Source: Gammaproteobacteria bacterium Milos-ODIII6
Lineage (GTDB): Bacteria; Pseudomonadota; Gammaproteobacteria; Chromatiales; Chromatiaceae
Length of the DNA: 49,493 nucleotides
Assembly: GCA_029228645.1 (NCBI GenBank)
Contig: JAPTHR010000017.1
Location: 1-49,493, forward strand
Reading direction: 5' to 3'
Below the pieces are notes generated by a model. The model had not been told where the DNA came from and made no database searches. It saw only the letters and a list, made by a program, of their open reading frames with translations. Position 1 is the first letter of the stretch, and every line of letters starts with the position of its first letter. A program made the position numbers and the translations under genes. Below are positions 24,978 to 34,117 of the stretch, one piece after another.

Positions 24978-26863
24978 TGTTCCAGGCCGAGGAAGGAGCC
25001 GAACATCATCAGGGTCCAGAGAGAGGCGCTGTAGTCACGGACCCCCGACTGGTGCTGATCCAGCATTCTTTCCAGGTAAGCCTGGTTGAACAGACCGGAG
25101 TCGAGCATCCGCTCGCTCAGGATATTGTCGCGCACTTTCTGCCGCAGCGGGCCTCGGAACCAACCCGCGAGTGGCACCGCAAAGCCCATCTTCTGGCGAT
25201 ACAGGATGTCATCGGGCAGCTTGGGTTCGAGCGCCTTCTTGAACAGGTACTTCCCTTCCCGGCCATGCAATTTCAGATCCGGCGACAGGCCGGACATCCA
25301 GTCGACCAGTTTGTGGTCCAGGATCGGCACACGCACCTCGAGCGCATGCGCCATGCTGGCGCGATCGACCTTGGTCAGGATGTCACCGGCAAGGTAGGTC
25401 TTCATGTCGAGATACTGCACCAGCGAGAGCGGATGATCGGTCGGCGCCCTGGCCGCATGCCGCCGGAACACCTCGACCGCTTCGTAGCCCTGCAGGTCCG
25501 ACTTGAGGCGATCGCTGAACAGTTCGCTGCGCATCTGGTTGGACAGGATGGAGACGCTGTGCAGGTAGCCCTGCAGGGTGTCCCGAGCCATCGCCTCGAA
25601 GGTGGACTTGGCGCGGAATATCTTGGGCGCCCAGTCCGCCTTGGGGTAGACCCGGCCCATGAGACCGAACAGCGGCTGGCGGATCCCGGCCGGCAGGAGC
25701 GAGCGCATGCGCTCTTCGTAGGTATGCCAGCGGTAGCGCCGGTAGCCGGCCAGGTTCTCGTCGCCGCCATCCCCCGAGAGGGCCACGGTCACCTGTTTCT
25801 TGGCCAGCTCGCATACGCGGTAGGTCGGCAGAGCCGAGCTGTCCGCATAGGGCTCGTCATAGAGTTCGGCGAGATGATCGACCAGGTCGAAATCATCCGG
25901 ATCGACCTGTTCCACCCGGTGCGCGGTGTGGTAGCGCTCGGCAACCATCGCGGCATAGTGCGACTCGTTGAACTTGGGATCACCGAACGAGATCGAGCAG
26001 GTGTTGACCTGGTCCTTCGACAGTCCGGCCATCAAGGCGACCACGGCGCTCGAGTCGACGCCCCCCGAAAGAAAGGCCCCCAGGGGCACCTCGGCCACCA
26101 TGCGGATCCGGACCGCTTCTTCCAGGCGCGCGATCAACTCCTCTCCGGCCAGGGAAACATCCTCGGGTCCGTGGGCCTGGAAGCCCACGTCCCAGTACTC
26201 GACCGGCTCGGGGAGGCCCTGCCCGCGGCGCAGGGTGAGTCGATGCCCCGGCGGCAGCTTCCATACATCGTGGTAGATGGTCTTCGGCTCCGGCACGTAA
26301 CCGAAGGCGAAGTACTCCTCCACCGTGGTCGGGTCGATCCGGCGCGGTAGTTGCGCGTGCACCTTGAGCGACTTCAGCTCGGATCCGAACACGAACCGGC
26401 CATCCGGCAACAGGGCGTAGAAGAGCGGCTTAATGCCGAGCCGATCACGCGCCAGGAACAGGGTCTCGCGATTGCGATCCCAGACCGCGAAGGCGAACAT
26501 GCCGCGGAAGCGGTCCACGCAGGCCTCGCCCCACTGCTCCCAGGCATGCACGATGACCTCGGTATCGCAATGCGTGCGGAACACGTGGCCGTGCGCCTTC
26601 AGTTCTTCGGACAGCTCCTGGAAGTTGTAGATCTCGCCGTTGTAGGTCACCACGACGCTGTGGTCTTCGTTGAACAGCGGCTGCTGTCCGCTGGAGAGGT
26701 CGATGATCGACAGGCGCCGATGCCCGAATCCCAAACCGGGTTCGACATGCGTGCCACCCTCATCCGGCCCGCGGTGGTACTGGGTCTCGTTCATGCGATG
26801 CAGCAGCGCCTCGTCGATCGAGCCCTTTCCCCGGGTGTCAAAGATTCCTACGATGCCGCACAT
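24974..26863 (-). CDS. Exosortase-system amidotransferase (asparagine synthase family)
   Basis: A 629-residue protein matching the XrtA/PEP-CTERM system amidotransferase (TIGR03108 type). It begins MCGIVGIFDTRG, so the glutaminase nucleophile Cys2 is present. LGFGHRRLSIIDLSSGQQPL, YNGEIYNF and ARDRLGIKPLFY complete the N-terminal domain. FLSGGVDSSAVVALM is the PPi loop of the C-terminal ligase domain, followed by ALSGDGGDENLAGYRRY. It probably amidates a carboxyl group on the polysaccharide, such as a uronic acid (inference). It lies between two glycosyltransferases with a 1-bp gap upstream and an ATGA overlap downstream. It contrasts with the cysteine-less relative at 11369-13204. Confidence 0.93.
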   Translation of the reverse strand: MCGIVGIFDTRGKGSIDEALLHRMNETQYHRGPDEGGTHVEPGLGFGHRRLSIIDLSSGQQPLFNEDHSVVVTYNGEIYNFQELSEELKAHGHVFRTHCDTEVIVHAWEQWGEACVDRFRGMFAFAVWDRNRETLFLARDRLGIKPLFYALLPDGRFVFGSELKSLKVHAQLPRRIDPTTVEEYFAFGYVPEPKTIYHDVWKLPPGHRLTLRRGQGLPEPVEYWDVGFQAHGPEDVSLAGEELIARLEEAVRIRMVAEVPLGAFLSGGVDSSAVVALMAGLSKDQVNTCSISFGDPKFNESHYAAMVAERYHTAHRVEQVDPDDFDLVDHLAELYDEPYADSSALPTYRVCELAKKQVTVALSGDGGDENLAGYRRYRWHTYEERMRSLLPAGIRQPLFGLMGRVYPKADWAPKIFRAKSTFEAMARDTLQGYLHSVSILSNQMRSELFSDRLKSDLQGYEAVEVFRRHAARAPTDHPLSLVQYLDMKTYLAGDILTKVDRASMAHALEVRVPILDHKLVDWMSGLSPDLKLHGREGKYLFKKALEPKLPDDILYRQKMGFAVPLAGWFRGPLRQKVRDNILSERMLDSGLFNQAYLERMLDQHQSGVRDYSASLWTLMMFGSFLGLEQ

Positions 26864-26864
26864 C

Positions 26865-28034
26865 TCAAGCTGTCCCCTGGCGAGCCTTCGCCTGTTGGTA
26901 AACCCTGTGATAGTTATCGACCATTACCGAAAGACTGAAGTCCTGCTCGGCACGGGTGCGCGAGGCCTCTCCGTGCGCTGCAATCCGCTCCGGGTGGAGC
27001 AGGTAGTTCGACAGCGCATCCGCCATCGCATCCGGGTCGTCACGCGGTACCAGGTAGCCGCTCGAATCCGCCATCACCAGTTCCGCATTCCCGCCGACGT
27101 CGGTGGCGACCACAGGCAGTCCCGAGGCCATCGCCTCCATGATGGTATTGGATATGCCTTCGGCCAGCGAGGGCAAGACGAACACGTCCATGGCGCCCAG
27201 GAGCGCCGGAACATCGTCGCGTGAGCCGGCGAACCACACCTGCCCCGCCAGTCCGCTCGCGCTCAGCATCGCTTCCAGTTCGTCCCGCTTCGAGCCGTCG
27301 CCTACGATCACCAGGCGCAGACGCCCGGCCTGTTCAGGGTAGCGCCCTGCCAGTGCGATGAACGCGCGCACCAGCGTTGCCTGGTCCTTGATCGGCTCGA
27401 GACGCCCAACCGTACCGATGACGAGATCGGATTCCCCGGCAAAATGGGCCGGGAGCGGTTGCCTTCGTTCCCCTGCCGGCGGTTTCTGGAAGCGTGCCGT
27501 ATCCACGCCGTTGATGATTCGGGTGACCCTGTTCCTGGATACACCTATCTTATCGATGAGGTAATTCTCCAGGTCGCGCGAGAGCGCGATATAGCGGTGC
27601 ACCAGGGGCCGTATCAGGCGCCGCTGCAGGATGTATTTCCAGTTGGTGCCATCCATGTCCGAGACGTCCCGGCCGTGCTCGCCATGGATGCGAAATTTCA
27701 CCCCCGCCAGCCAGGCGGGCACCTGCGCCTCCAGTGCTGCGAGGTTGCGGGAGTGCACGATATCCGGCCGGCGTTCGCGAAACAGGCGGTAGAGGTTGCG
27801 GAACATGCGCCAGTCATGCCCGGGGCGCTTGTGCAGGGCGATGATCTCGACGTCGTCGCGCTGAATGCGTTGCGCGAAGGACGTGTAGTCGGTGAGGCTG
27901 ATGATCAGGTGCCGGTAATCGCATTCCGGGAGTCGGTTTACGAGGTTGACCAGGCCGTTTTCCAACCCCCCGACGCCGAGGTGATAGACGACGTGGGCGA
28001 TCAGCAGTGGGCGGGAGTCAGGGTGCGTATTCAT
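26865..28034 (-). CDS. GT4 sugar transferase, PEP-CTERM/EpsH1-associated (Stp2-like)
   Basis: A 389-residue GT-B glycosyltransferase. LLIAHVVYHLGVGGLENGLVNLVN is typical of the TIGR03088 (stp2) family of exosortase clusters. HGEHGRDVSDMDGTNWKY in the first domain and GTVGRLEPIKDQATLVRAF with EGISNTIMEAMASG in the second complete the GT4 pattern. It is separated from stp1 by a 390-bp REP region, so it may be read by run-through or from a promoter inside that region; I could not identify one. Confidence 0.9.
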   Translation of the reverse strand: MNTHPDSRPLLIAHVVYHLGVGGLENGLVNLVNRLPECDYRHLIISLTDYTSFAQRIQRDDVEIIALHKRPGHDWRMFRNLYRLFRERRPDIVHSRNLAALEAQVPAWLAGVKFRIHGEHGRDVSDMDGTNWKYILQRRLIRPLVHRYIALSRDLENYLIDKIGVSRNRVTRIINGVDTARFQKPPAGERRQPLPAHFAGESDLVIGTVGRLEPIKDQATLVRAFIALAGRYPEQAGRLRLVIVGDGSKRDELEAMLSASGLAGQVWFAGSRDDVPALLGAMDVFVLPSLAEGISNTIMEAMASGLPVVATDVGGNAELVMADSSGYLVPRDDPDAMADALSNYLLHPERIAAHGEASRTRAEQDFSLSVMVDNYHRVYQQAKARQGTA

Positions 28035-28084
28035 TGAAACAGACGATTTTGATGGACTGCGACAGGCACAGTTTGTTGGTCATT

Positions 28085-28416
28085 TTCTTCGCGGGCAAGC
28101 CCGCTCCTACGGCATATCTTCGATCCGATGTTCGTAGGAGCGAGCTTGCTCGCGAAATCCGGGCGGTAATCCGGCACAGGTTTCTGTTCATTCGCGGGCA
28201 AGCCCGCTCCTACGGCTTCTCTCCGGCCCGGTGTTCACGGCATCTCTCCGGCCCGGTGTTCACGGCATCTCTCCGGCCCGGTGTTCACGGCATCTCTCCG
28301 GCCCGGTGTTCACGGCATCTCTCCGGGCCGGTGTTCGTAGGAGCGAGCTTGCTCGCGAATCCGGACGGTAATCCGGCACAGGTTCGTTTTTCTTCGCGGG
28401 CAAGCCCGCTCCTACG
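28085..28416. repeat. REP cluster E
   Basis: Three GCGGGCAAGCCCGC elements (about 28089, 28192 and 28394) alternate with two GCGAGCTTGCTCGC variants (about 28140 and 28345). A 25-bp tandem repeat is embedded between the middle pair. The cluster splits the EPS operon between stp1 and stp2, and its last element ends a few bases from the stp1 stop codon. There is no protein gene in 28035-28423. Confidence 0.93.
28212..28336. repeat. 25-bp tandem repeat, five copies
   Basis: The unit begins ACGGCATCTCTCCGGCCCGG and ends TGTTC. It occurs five times head to tail with exact 25-bp spacing: 28212, 28237, 28262, 28287 and 28312. The first copy has TTCT for ATCT and the last has GGGCCGG for GGCCCGG. 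The unit corresponds to the linker next to a REP, so it probably arose by slippage in the REP cluster. Confidence 0.95.
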
Positions 28417-28423
28417 GAGCTGT

Positions 28424-29626
28424 TCAATTTACGTCGAGAAGATCCTTGACCGGCGGCAGGGTGTGATCCCAGTTGAAATCCTGTTCCACCCGGACCCGGG
28501 CCGCTGTGCCCATTTCCGGGTGACCACCCGCCGCCAGCGCCTCGATATCGCGCACGTAATCGGCTTCCGTACTGGCGAGCAGCACCTCGCTGCCGCTGTC
28601 GGCCAGTATGCCCTCCAGGCCCTGCGGCGAGACCAGCACTGGCTTTCCCATGGCCATCGCCTCGAGCACCTTGTTCTGGATACCGCGCGCGATCCGCATC
28701 GGCGCGACCGCCGCCAGGGCATGCTGGATATAAGGGCGCACATCCTCCACCCGGCCGGTAACGACGACCCCGTCCAGGCTATTCAGCTGTTGCACCCGGT
28801 CGGAAGGGTTCGAGCCGACAACGTAAAAAACGAAATTTGGGTTGCGCTTTCTGATCAATGGCAACACCGTGTGCGCAAACCAGTCCACCGCATCCACGTT
28901 CGGCCAGTAGTCCATCGCACCGGTGAACACGAGTGGCGATATCCCCTTGGGATAGGGGTTGTCGTGCTGGTTGTCCGGCGAGAAATATTCGGTATCCACC
29001 CCGTTGTTGTAGTAGCCGATCCGTTCCGCGCTCTTCGGCGCCAACTGTCGGAACAGGTCCGCCTCGGTTGAGCAGACGAACAGACTGGCGTCGAACAAGC
29101 GCGCCATGCGCTGATCGTAAGCGAGCAGGCGCTGTCCCTCGCGACGGTAGATCCAGCTCATGGGCCAGCGCTTCTTGGCCGCGTATTGCTGCCACTTGTC
29201 GGAATCGACATCCACAAAATCGATTACCTTGCGCCGGAAGCGAGCCGGGTCCCGCTCGACATACTGCGCCATAGCCGAGGAATACACGATCACCCGGTCT
29301 ATGTCGTGCTCAGCGACCCGCGCATCCACCCAGGCCGCGAGTCGGCGATTCGCATAGTAGGGGACGGAAAGGGCCTGCCCATGGAGCAGGCCGCGCAGGC
29401 TTTGCAGGCGTGCTTTTTTCGGATCGAGCGGTTCGAACAGGGCGTCTTCGCAGAATTCCCTGACCTTGTCCGTATACTGCCAGTCGGCATCGTCGTCGAC
29501 GAAGGTCGCGAGGTGGATGCGGAAGTGCTGCGCGAGGTATTTCAGCAGGTGATAAGAGCGAATCTTGTCGCCCTTGTTGGGTGGATAGGGAATCCGGTGT
29601 ACAAGAAACAGCAGCGCCGGCTTCAT
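28424..29626 (-). CDS. Sugar transferase, PEP-CTERM/EpsH1-associated (Stp1-like)
   Basis: A 400-residue GT4-like transferase of the TIGR03087 (stp1) type. LLFLVHRIPYPPNKGDKIRSYHLLKYL is the characteristic opening, VIDFVDVDSDKWQQYA follows, and FTGAMDYWPNVDAVDWF and MAMGKPVLVSPQGLEGI mark the donor-side domain. It lies 13 bp after the FemAB-like gene in the EPS operon and is the last gene before the REP cluster. The sugar and acceptor are not known. Confidence 0.92.
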   Translation of the reverse strand: MKPALLFLVHRIPYPPNKGDKIRSYHLLKYLAQHFRIHLATFVDDDADWQYTDKVREFCEDALFEPLDPKKARLQSLRGLLHGQALSVPYYANRRLAAWVDARVAEHDIDRVIVYSSAMAQYVERDPARFRRKVIDFVDVDSDKWQQYAAKKRWPMSWIYRREGQRLLAYDQRMARLFDASLFVCSTEADLFRQLAPKSAERIGYYNNGVDTEYFSPDNQHDNPYPKGISPLVFTGAMDYWPNVDAVDWFAHTVLPLIRKRNPNFVFYVVGSNPSDRVQQLNSLDGVVVTGRVEDVRPYIQHALAAVAPMRIARGIQNKVLEAMAMGKPVLVSPQGLEGILADSGSEVLLASTEADYVRDIEALAAGGHPEMGTAARVRVEQDFNWDHTLPPVKDLLDVN

Positions 29627-29639
29627 CGCGAATTCGTCC

Positions 29640-30668
29640 TCAGCCGAGGCTGCGCGCCAGGTAGGGCCCGATGAAATTCGCCACCGGCAGGGGCAGCTTT
29701 TTCCATGCCTTGATGAAGAGCTGGTACTTGGGGTTCATGGGATTGACTTCCGGTACCGCGTCCGCCTTCACCAGGTAATACTCGTAGTGCAGCGGCTCGG
29801 GGGTGAATCCCCAGTTTTTCTTGAAGCTGTAGGAGCCGGTCCCTTCCTTGCTCCGACCGTAATCGAAAATGCGAACCCCCTCCTCCCCCGAGCGGCGCAT
29901 CAACTCCCAGTACATGAAGTCATTGCCCTTGAGGCCACGCGCCAGCGCAATACTCCCCCCATAGTAGGGAAGCACCTCGTCACGGAAGTAGAAGCTCATG
30001 ACCCCGGCAATGTCCTGTCCCTCATGGGTGATCATGAGCACGCGACAATCATCGCCGAAGACCTCGCGCAGGACCCGGAAGTACTTGGCGGGGAATACCG
30101 GGGTACCAAGGTTGCGCACGCTCTCGGAATAGACGCGGTAGAGACGCTCCCAGCCTGTGTCCTGCTCGCTCTGCAAGCCGGCCTTGATGCCCTTGCGCAC
30201 CATGGCCCGCTGCTTGCGCGGAATGGCCTGCAGGTTCTTGTCCGGGTCCGAATCGATCGCCTTGCGGAAGGTGACGTACAGGTCCTTGCCCGGCCAGCCC
30301 GAGTTGGAGGCCTCGATATTGCGCAGTTCGAGTGCGTCCACGCGCTGCCGCTCGGCCAGTTCGGTCGCGGCGTTTCGCAGTGCCGTGGCCGCTTCCTCGT
30401 CAGCGGCAACGATACCGCCATACACGCAGAAGGGCAGCGAGGCCAGGGTGTTGCCGAACAGCAGGCTTTTGACCTGCGCCAGGGGCAGGACGCCCACGAT
30501 CAGTCCATCGCGTTCCGCGAAGAGGTAGTGGGTCCGGTGTCCAAAGGCACGCTCCAGGACCGTCTTCCAGCCGGCACGATGGAAAAATGTGGCTGCCGGC
30601 ACCTCATCGACGAAGGCGTCCCAGCGCGGGAAATCGCGTTCTTCCAACTCACGAATCTGCAACGCCAT
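29640..30668 (-). CDS. FemAB-like protein, XrtA/PEP-CTERM system-associated
   Basis: A 342-residue protein of the TIGR03019 type, with two GNAT-like halves as in FemAB. The N-terminal half includes FFHRAGWKTVLERAFGH; the C-terminal half has SFYFRDEVLPYYGGS and FDYGRSKEGTGSYSFKKNWGF, the most conserved part of the family. FemAB relatives transfer aminoacyl groups, so this one may add an amino acid or acyl group to the polysaccharide (inference). It is cytoplasmic as far as can be seen. It sits between the deacetylase and stp1 with short gaps, in the usual order of exosortase EPS operons. Confidence 0.92.
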   Translation of the reverse strand: MALQIRELEERDFPRWDAFVDEVPAATFFHRAGWKTVLERAFGHRTHYLFAERDGLIVGVLPLAQVKSLLFGNTLASLPFCVYGGIVAADEEAATALRNAATELAERQRVDALELRNIEASNSGWPGKDLYVTFRKAIDSDPDKNLQAIPRKQRAMVRKGIKAGLQSEQDTGWERLYRVYSESVRNLGTPVFPAKYFRVLREVFGDDCRVLMITHEGQDIAGVMSFYFRDEVLPYYGGSIALARGLKGNDFMYWELMRRSGEEGVRIFDYGRSKEGTGSYSFKKNWGFTPEPLHYEYYLVKADAVPEVNPMNPKYQLFIKAWKKLPLPVANFIGPYLARSLG

Positions 30669-30683
30669 TCCTGCTCCGTGGGG

Positions 30684-31544
30684 TCAGCCCGCCTCGAGGA
30701 ACACATGGTCCATGCGGTCCCAGCGAAAGTCATGCATCAGTTTCTCCAGACGCGATTCCATGCGGTCCAGGTTGAGGTAGTGGCGGAAGCGCGCCTTGGC
30801 GCTCAGGTCCTGTACCCGCGGTTGATCGGGATCGACCTCCCAGGGATGGAAGTAGAACACGGCCGACTGCTGCTCGCCCTGATTGACCTGGCGCAGGGCC
30901 CAACGGCTGAAGGCGTAAGGAAAGAGTCGGAACCAACCGCCACCGCCACAATTGAGGTTGCGGCCGAATACCGGGACCGTAGTGATCGGTATCTCGATCA
31001 GCCGGTCTCCCGCTGCCCGAAACGGAAAACGCGGCGCCTCCGGCATGCCGTAGAGGTCATGTTTGACGGGCACGATACTCGAGCTGTAGCGATAGCCGGC
31101 ATCCGCCAGCACATCCAACGCCCAGAGGTTGCTGCTGCCAATGGAGTAGCTTGCGGCCCGATAACCCTGCACCGGCTCGCCCGAGATGTCCTCGAGCAGC
31201 GCCTTGGTGCGCGTCACATCCGCCAGGAAGTCGTGGCGATCCTGTTGCGTGGCCCGGATATGCTCCCAGCCATGGCTGGCGAGTTCGTGCCCTTGCGCCA
31301 CCATGCGGCGCACCATGTCGGGGTAGCGTTCGGCGATCCACCCCAGGGTGAAGAACGTGGCTTTGACCCCGTGCCGGTCGAAGAGCGCCAGGATGCGGTC
31401 CACATTGGCCTCGACCCGGCATTCCAGCGTATCCCAGTCGCGCTTGTTCACGTAAGGCTCGAATGCCGAGACCTGGAAGTAATCCTCCACATCGACCGAC
31501 ATGGCATTGGTGACAGCGGTGTGCATGCGCCCTTCTCTTTTCAC
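30684..31544 (-). CDS. XrtA-system polysaccharide deacetylase (DUF3473-containing)
   Basis: A 286-residue deacetylase of the TIGR03006 type. MSVDVEDYFQVSAFE carries the catalytic Asp and opens the NodB domain; HELASHGWEH supplies the metal-binding His residues; VQGYRAASYSI contains the conserved Arg. The C-terminal DUF3473 region includes YFHPWEVDPDQPR. It probably removes acetyl groups from aminosugars of the polymer, which fits with WecB next door. It overlaps wecB by ATGA at its start. The DVEDYF-starting segment may follow a short leader, and an internal ATG is possible. Confidence 0.93.
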   Translation of the reverse strand: MKREGRMHTAVTNAMSVDVEDYFQVSAFEPYVNKRDWDTLECRVEANVDRILALFDRHGVKATFFTLGWIAERYPDMVRRMVAQGHELASHGWEHIRATQQDRHDFLADVTRTKALLEDISGEPVQGYRAASYSIGSSNLWALDVLADAGYRYSSSIVPVKHDLYGMPEAPRFPFRAAGDRLIEIPITTVPVFGRNLNCGGGGWFRLFPYAFSRWALRQVNQGEQQSAVFYFHPWEVDPDQPRVQDLSAKARFRHYLNLDRMESRLEKLMHDFRWDRMDHVFLEAG

Positions 31545-32680
31545 CCGGCCGCGTGGCGCGCGGCTTCACCGGCACCGAGCCAGTCCACCAGCACCTTGGC
31601 AATACGCTCGGCTGCATGCCCGTCCCAGTATTCCGGCACGCGCCCCGCCTTGCCGCCGGTCGACATGACATCGCGGAAGCTCGCCAGGATCTTCTCCGGC
31701 GAGGTACCCACCACCGTGTTGGTACCCTCGTTCACCGTGATGGGGCGCTCGGTGTTCTCGCGCAGGGTGATGCAGGGCACGCCGAGCGCGGTGGTCTCTT
31801 CCTGGATGCCACCGGAGTCGGTCAGCACCACGCGCGCATCCTTCATCAGGCCGAGCATCTCCAAATAGCCCAGTGGCGGCAGGGTGAAGATGCGGGTCGT
31901 GGCAAGCAGGCCATCCAGGCCGGCATCGTGGATGCGTTGCCGCGTCCGCGGATGCACCGGGAATACCAGCGGCACGGTCTGGCTTATTTCTGCGAGCGTT
32001 TCCAGCAGTCGCCCCAGCACCGCGGGATCATCGACGTTGGATGGGCGATGCAGGGTCAGCAGACCGTAGGACTCACCCGCTTGGATACCCTCGGGCAGGG
32101 TCTGGGCAGCGGGCGTCGCCTTGTCCAGGTTATGCCGCAGGGTATCGATCATCACATTGCCCGCGAAGCGTATGCGTTCCTCGGCAATACCCTCCTTGTG
32201 CAGGTTCGCGTGCGCGCTGCGCTCGGTGGTGAACAACAGATCGGAGAGCTGGTCGGTGAGAATACGGTTGATCTCTTCCGGCATGCCACGGTCGCCACTG
32301 CGCAGACCGGCCTCCACGTGCACGATCGGTATGCCCTTCTTGACCGCCACCAGGGCACAGGCAATGGTTGAATTGACATCGCCGACCACCAGCACCATGT
32401 CCGGCCGGTGTTCGTCCAGCACGGGTTCGAAGCGCTGCATGATCTGGGCCGTCTGGACCGCGTGGCTACCCGAACCCACCTCAAGGTCGATATCGGGCTC
32501 CGGGATATCGAGCTGCTCGAAGAACGAGCGCTTCATGGCATCGTCATAATGCTGCCCGGTGTGCAGCAGCACCGCCTCCAGCGGGACATCGTCCGCGCGC
32601 AGGGCGCGCATGATCGGGGCGATCTTCATGAAGTTGGGGCGCGCGCCGACCACACACAGAATCCGTTTCGTTGCTGCCAC
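31541..32680 (-). CDS. wecB: UDP-N-acetylglucosamine 2-epimerase (non-hydrolysing)
   Basis: A 379-residue enzyme interconverting UDP-GlcNAc and UDP-ManNAc in the cytoplasm. CVVGARPNFMKIAPIMRAL, HVEAGLRSGD and LTDSGGIQEETTALG are family motifs that include active-site residues. The length is normal for WecB. It follows the outer-membrane barrel gene by 15 bp and overlaps the deacetylase. Together with the nucleotide-sugar dehydrogenase at 43325-44629 it could supply UDP-ManNAcA or a related precursor, depending on that enzyme's substrate. Confidence 0.95.
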   Translation of the reverse strand: MAATKRILCVVGARPNFMKIAPIMRALRADDVPLEAVLLHTGQHYDDAMKRSFFEQLDIPEPDIDLEVGSGSHAVQTAQIMQRFEPVLDEHRPDMVLVVGDVNSTIACALVAVKKGIPIVHVEAGLRSGDRGMPEEINRILTDQLSDLLFTTERSAHANLHKEGIAEERIRFAGNVMIDTLRHNLDKATPAAQTLPEGIQAGESYGLLTLHRPSNVDDPAVLGRLLETLAEISQTVPLVFPVHPRTRQRIHDAGLDGLLATTRIFTLPPLGYLEMLGLMKDARVVLTDSGGIQEETTALGVPCITLRENTERPITVNEGTNTVVGTSPEKILASFRDVMSTGGKAGRVPEYWDGHAAERIAKVLVDWLGAGEAARHAAG

Positions 32681-32695
32681 GGTGACTCGTCCGTC

Positions 32696-34117
32696 TTAAA
32701 AGGAAAAACTCAACGCGAGGCTGGCACGGTTTTCTTCGTAGCTTTCCGAAGGTTGGTCATCGTCGCGCTGATTGTATGTGTAGTTGAGATTCAGGGAGGT
32801 CCTCTGCCCCAACTTGACGCTCATCCCGAGGCTGGCCCGCCAGGTCTCCGCCCCATCATTGGCGGCGCGATCCTGCTGATCCCAGCTCAGGCCGGCGTTG
32901 GCGCTGACCCGTCCGCTGAGCGAGCGGCTTAGATTGAGGCCGAGCCGTGTCAGCTCAGACTCCTGAGACGTGTTTTCATAGTCCTGCTTGGAATGGGTAC
33001 CGCTCAGGGTAACGTTGGTTCGTTTGCCTTGGAGGGAATAGGACGCAGTCACACGCTCATCGATAAAGACATCATTGTTCAGCACGGCGACCGGGAAAAC
33101 CTGCCCCGTTATCGGATCGACCTCGAGCGAGGCGAGTTCGCTGTTGGCATCGGTGACGATGCGCGAGTAGTCGACCCTGATCGTGGAACGACGGCTCTTG
33201 TACGAAAGATCAAGCGTGGGTGTAGAGCCAAAATAGCGTCCGCCATAACCGATGCGCAAAGAGGTCCTGGGGTTCGGCGTCCAGGTGGTGTTCAGCGTCC
33301 ATCGGAAACCACCGATGGTGGAGTCATTCGAGGGGTAATCATTCCATTCCCGCCCAAGAGATGCGTTTGTTCTCCACCGGCGATTGAACCGGTAACCGAG
33401 ATTGAGATCGGTGGAGATGTAATCCCGCCCGTCTGTGCCCTCGTACTCGCTTTTGCGATAGTCGTTGCTGATGCCCCAGGTAAACCGACTGCTACTCGAA
33501 CCCACATCGGTGTCGAAATTTATTGAGAACGAATTGTCAGTACTGCCACTGGCGCCACCTTCGGAGTGGGAAGTCCCGGTGAAGTTGTAGCGCGCCAGTA
33601 AAGTGCCAATATCGGAAACGCGGGTCTTGAAATAAGGGCTGAAGCTATATTGGTAAACGATCGTGGTGTTACCGGTATCCCTGAGCCCATCCAGGGTGAT
33701 GTCTCCGAAGGGATCAATCACGCTCTCCCGGATCGTCGCAGACGCGTCGATAAAGACGTGATCCTGTAATAACTCAGCCTTCCCGTTGGCACTCAGCCGA
33801 GGATTCCAGGAGCGGGTTGAGCCATCACCCGCCAGGTAGGCCAAGGAACCAGTCAGGTCTATGCTTGCGCGTGCGCCCTCTCCCTTCAGGGCAATGTTGG
33901 GGGTTACCCGCAACTGAGTGAAGAATTGACCACCGCCTCCGGCACTGGTGTGGTCCGGGTTGTCGGAATAGATCTCTTGCAGGGTGACGGACACACCTTT
34001 GGAACTATCCCATTCTGCCGCTTGAACCGAAAACACACACGAGAGGCCAGTGACGATGAACGCACTGGCCGCTCGTCCAAATACGGAAAAGGAACCCGGC
34101 TTCGCATCGTCACCCAT
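32696..34117 (-). CDS. PEP-CTERM system-associated outer-membrane beta-barrel
   Basis: About 473 residues from the ATG at 34115-34117. It starts with a signal peptide (hydrophobic AASAFIVTGLSCVFS, likely cleaved after VQA at about residue 33). The rest alternates short polar and aromatic strands, and it ends SLALSFSF, a terminal phenylalanine typical of outer-membrane barrels. This matches the TIGR03016 family found in exosortase EPS operons, a likely secretion pore. The longer open frame (to 34204) places 29 extra residues before the signal peptide and is unlikely. The chosen start overlaps the kinase stop by 8 bp. Confidence 0.9.
   Translation of the reverse strand: MGDDAKPGSFSVFGRAASAFIVTGLSCVFSVQAAEWDSSKGVSVTLQEIYSDNPDHTSAGGGGQFFTQLRVTPNIALKGEGARASIDLTGSLAYLAGDGSTRSWNPRLSANGKAELLQDHVFIDASATIRESVIDPFGDITLDGLRDTGNTTIVYQYSFSPYFKTRVSDIGTLLARYNFTGTSHSEGGASGSTDNSFSINFDTDVGSSSSRFTWGISNDYRKSEYEGTDGRDYISTDLNLGYRFNRRWRTNASLGREWNDYPSNDSTIGGFRWTLNTTWTPNPRTSLRIGYGGRYFGSTPTLDLSYKSRRSTIRVDYSRIVTDANSELASLEVDPITGQVFPVAVLNNDVFIDERVTASYSLQGKRTNVTLSGTHSKQDYENTSQESELTRLGLNLSRSLSGRVSANAGLSWDQQDRAANDGAETWRASLGMSVKLGQRTSLNLNYTYNQRDDDQPSESYEENRASLALSFSF

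Noticed and set aside
24977-26350. A 457-residue plus-strand frame
   Set aside because: It is antisense to the exosortase-system amidotransferase, with shadow-type composition and no domain.
29787-31868. A 693-residue plus-strand frame
   Set aside because: It runs antisense across the FemAB, deacetylase and wecB genes; all three have strong family motifs on the other strand.
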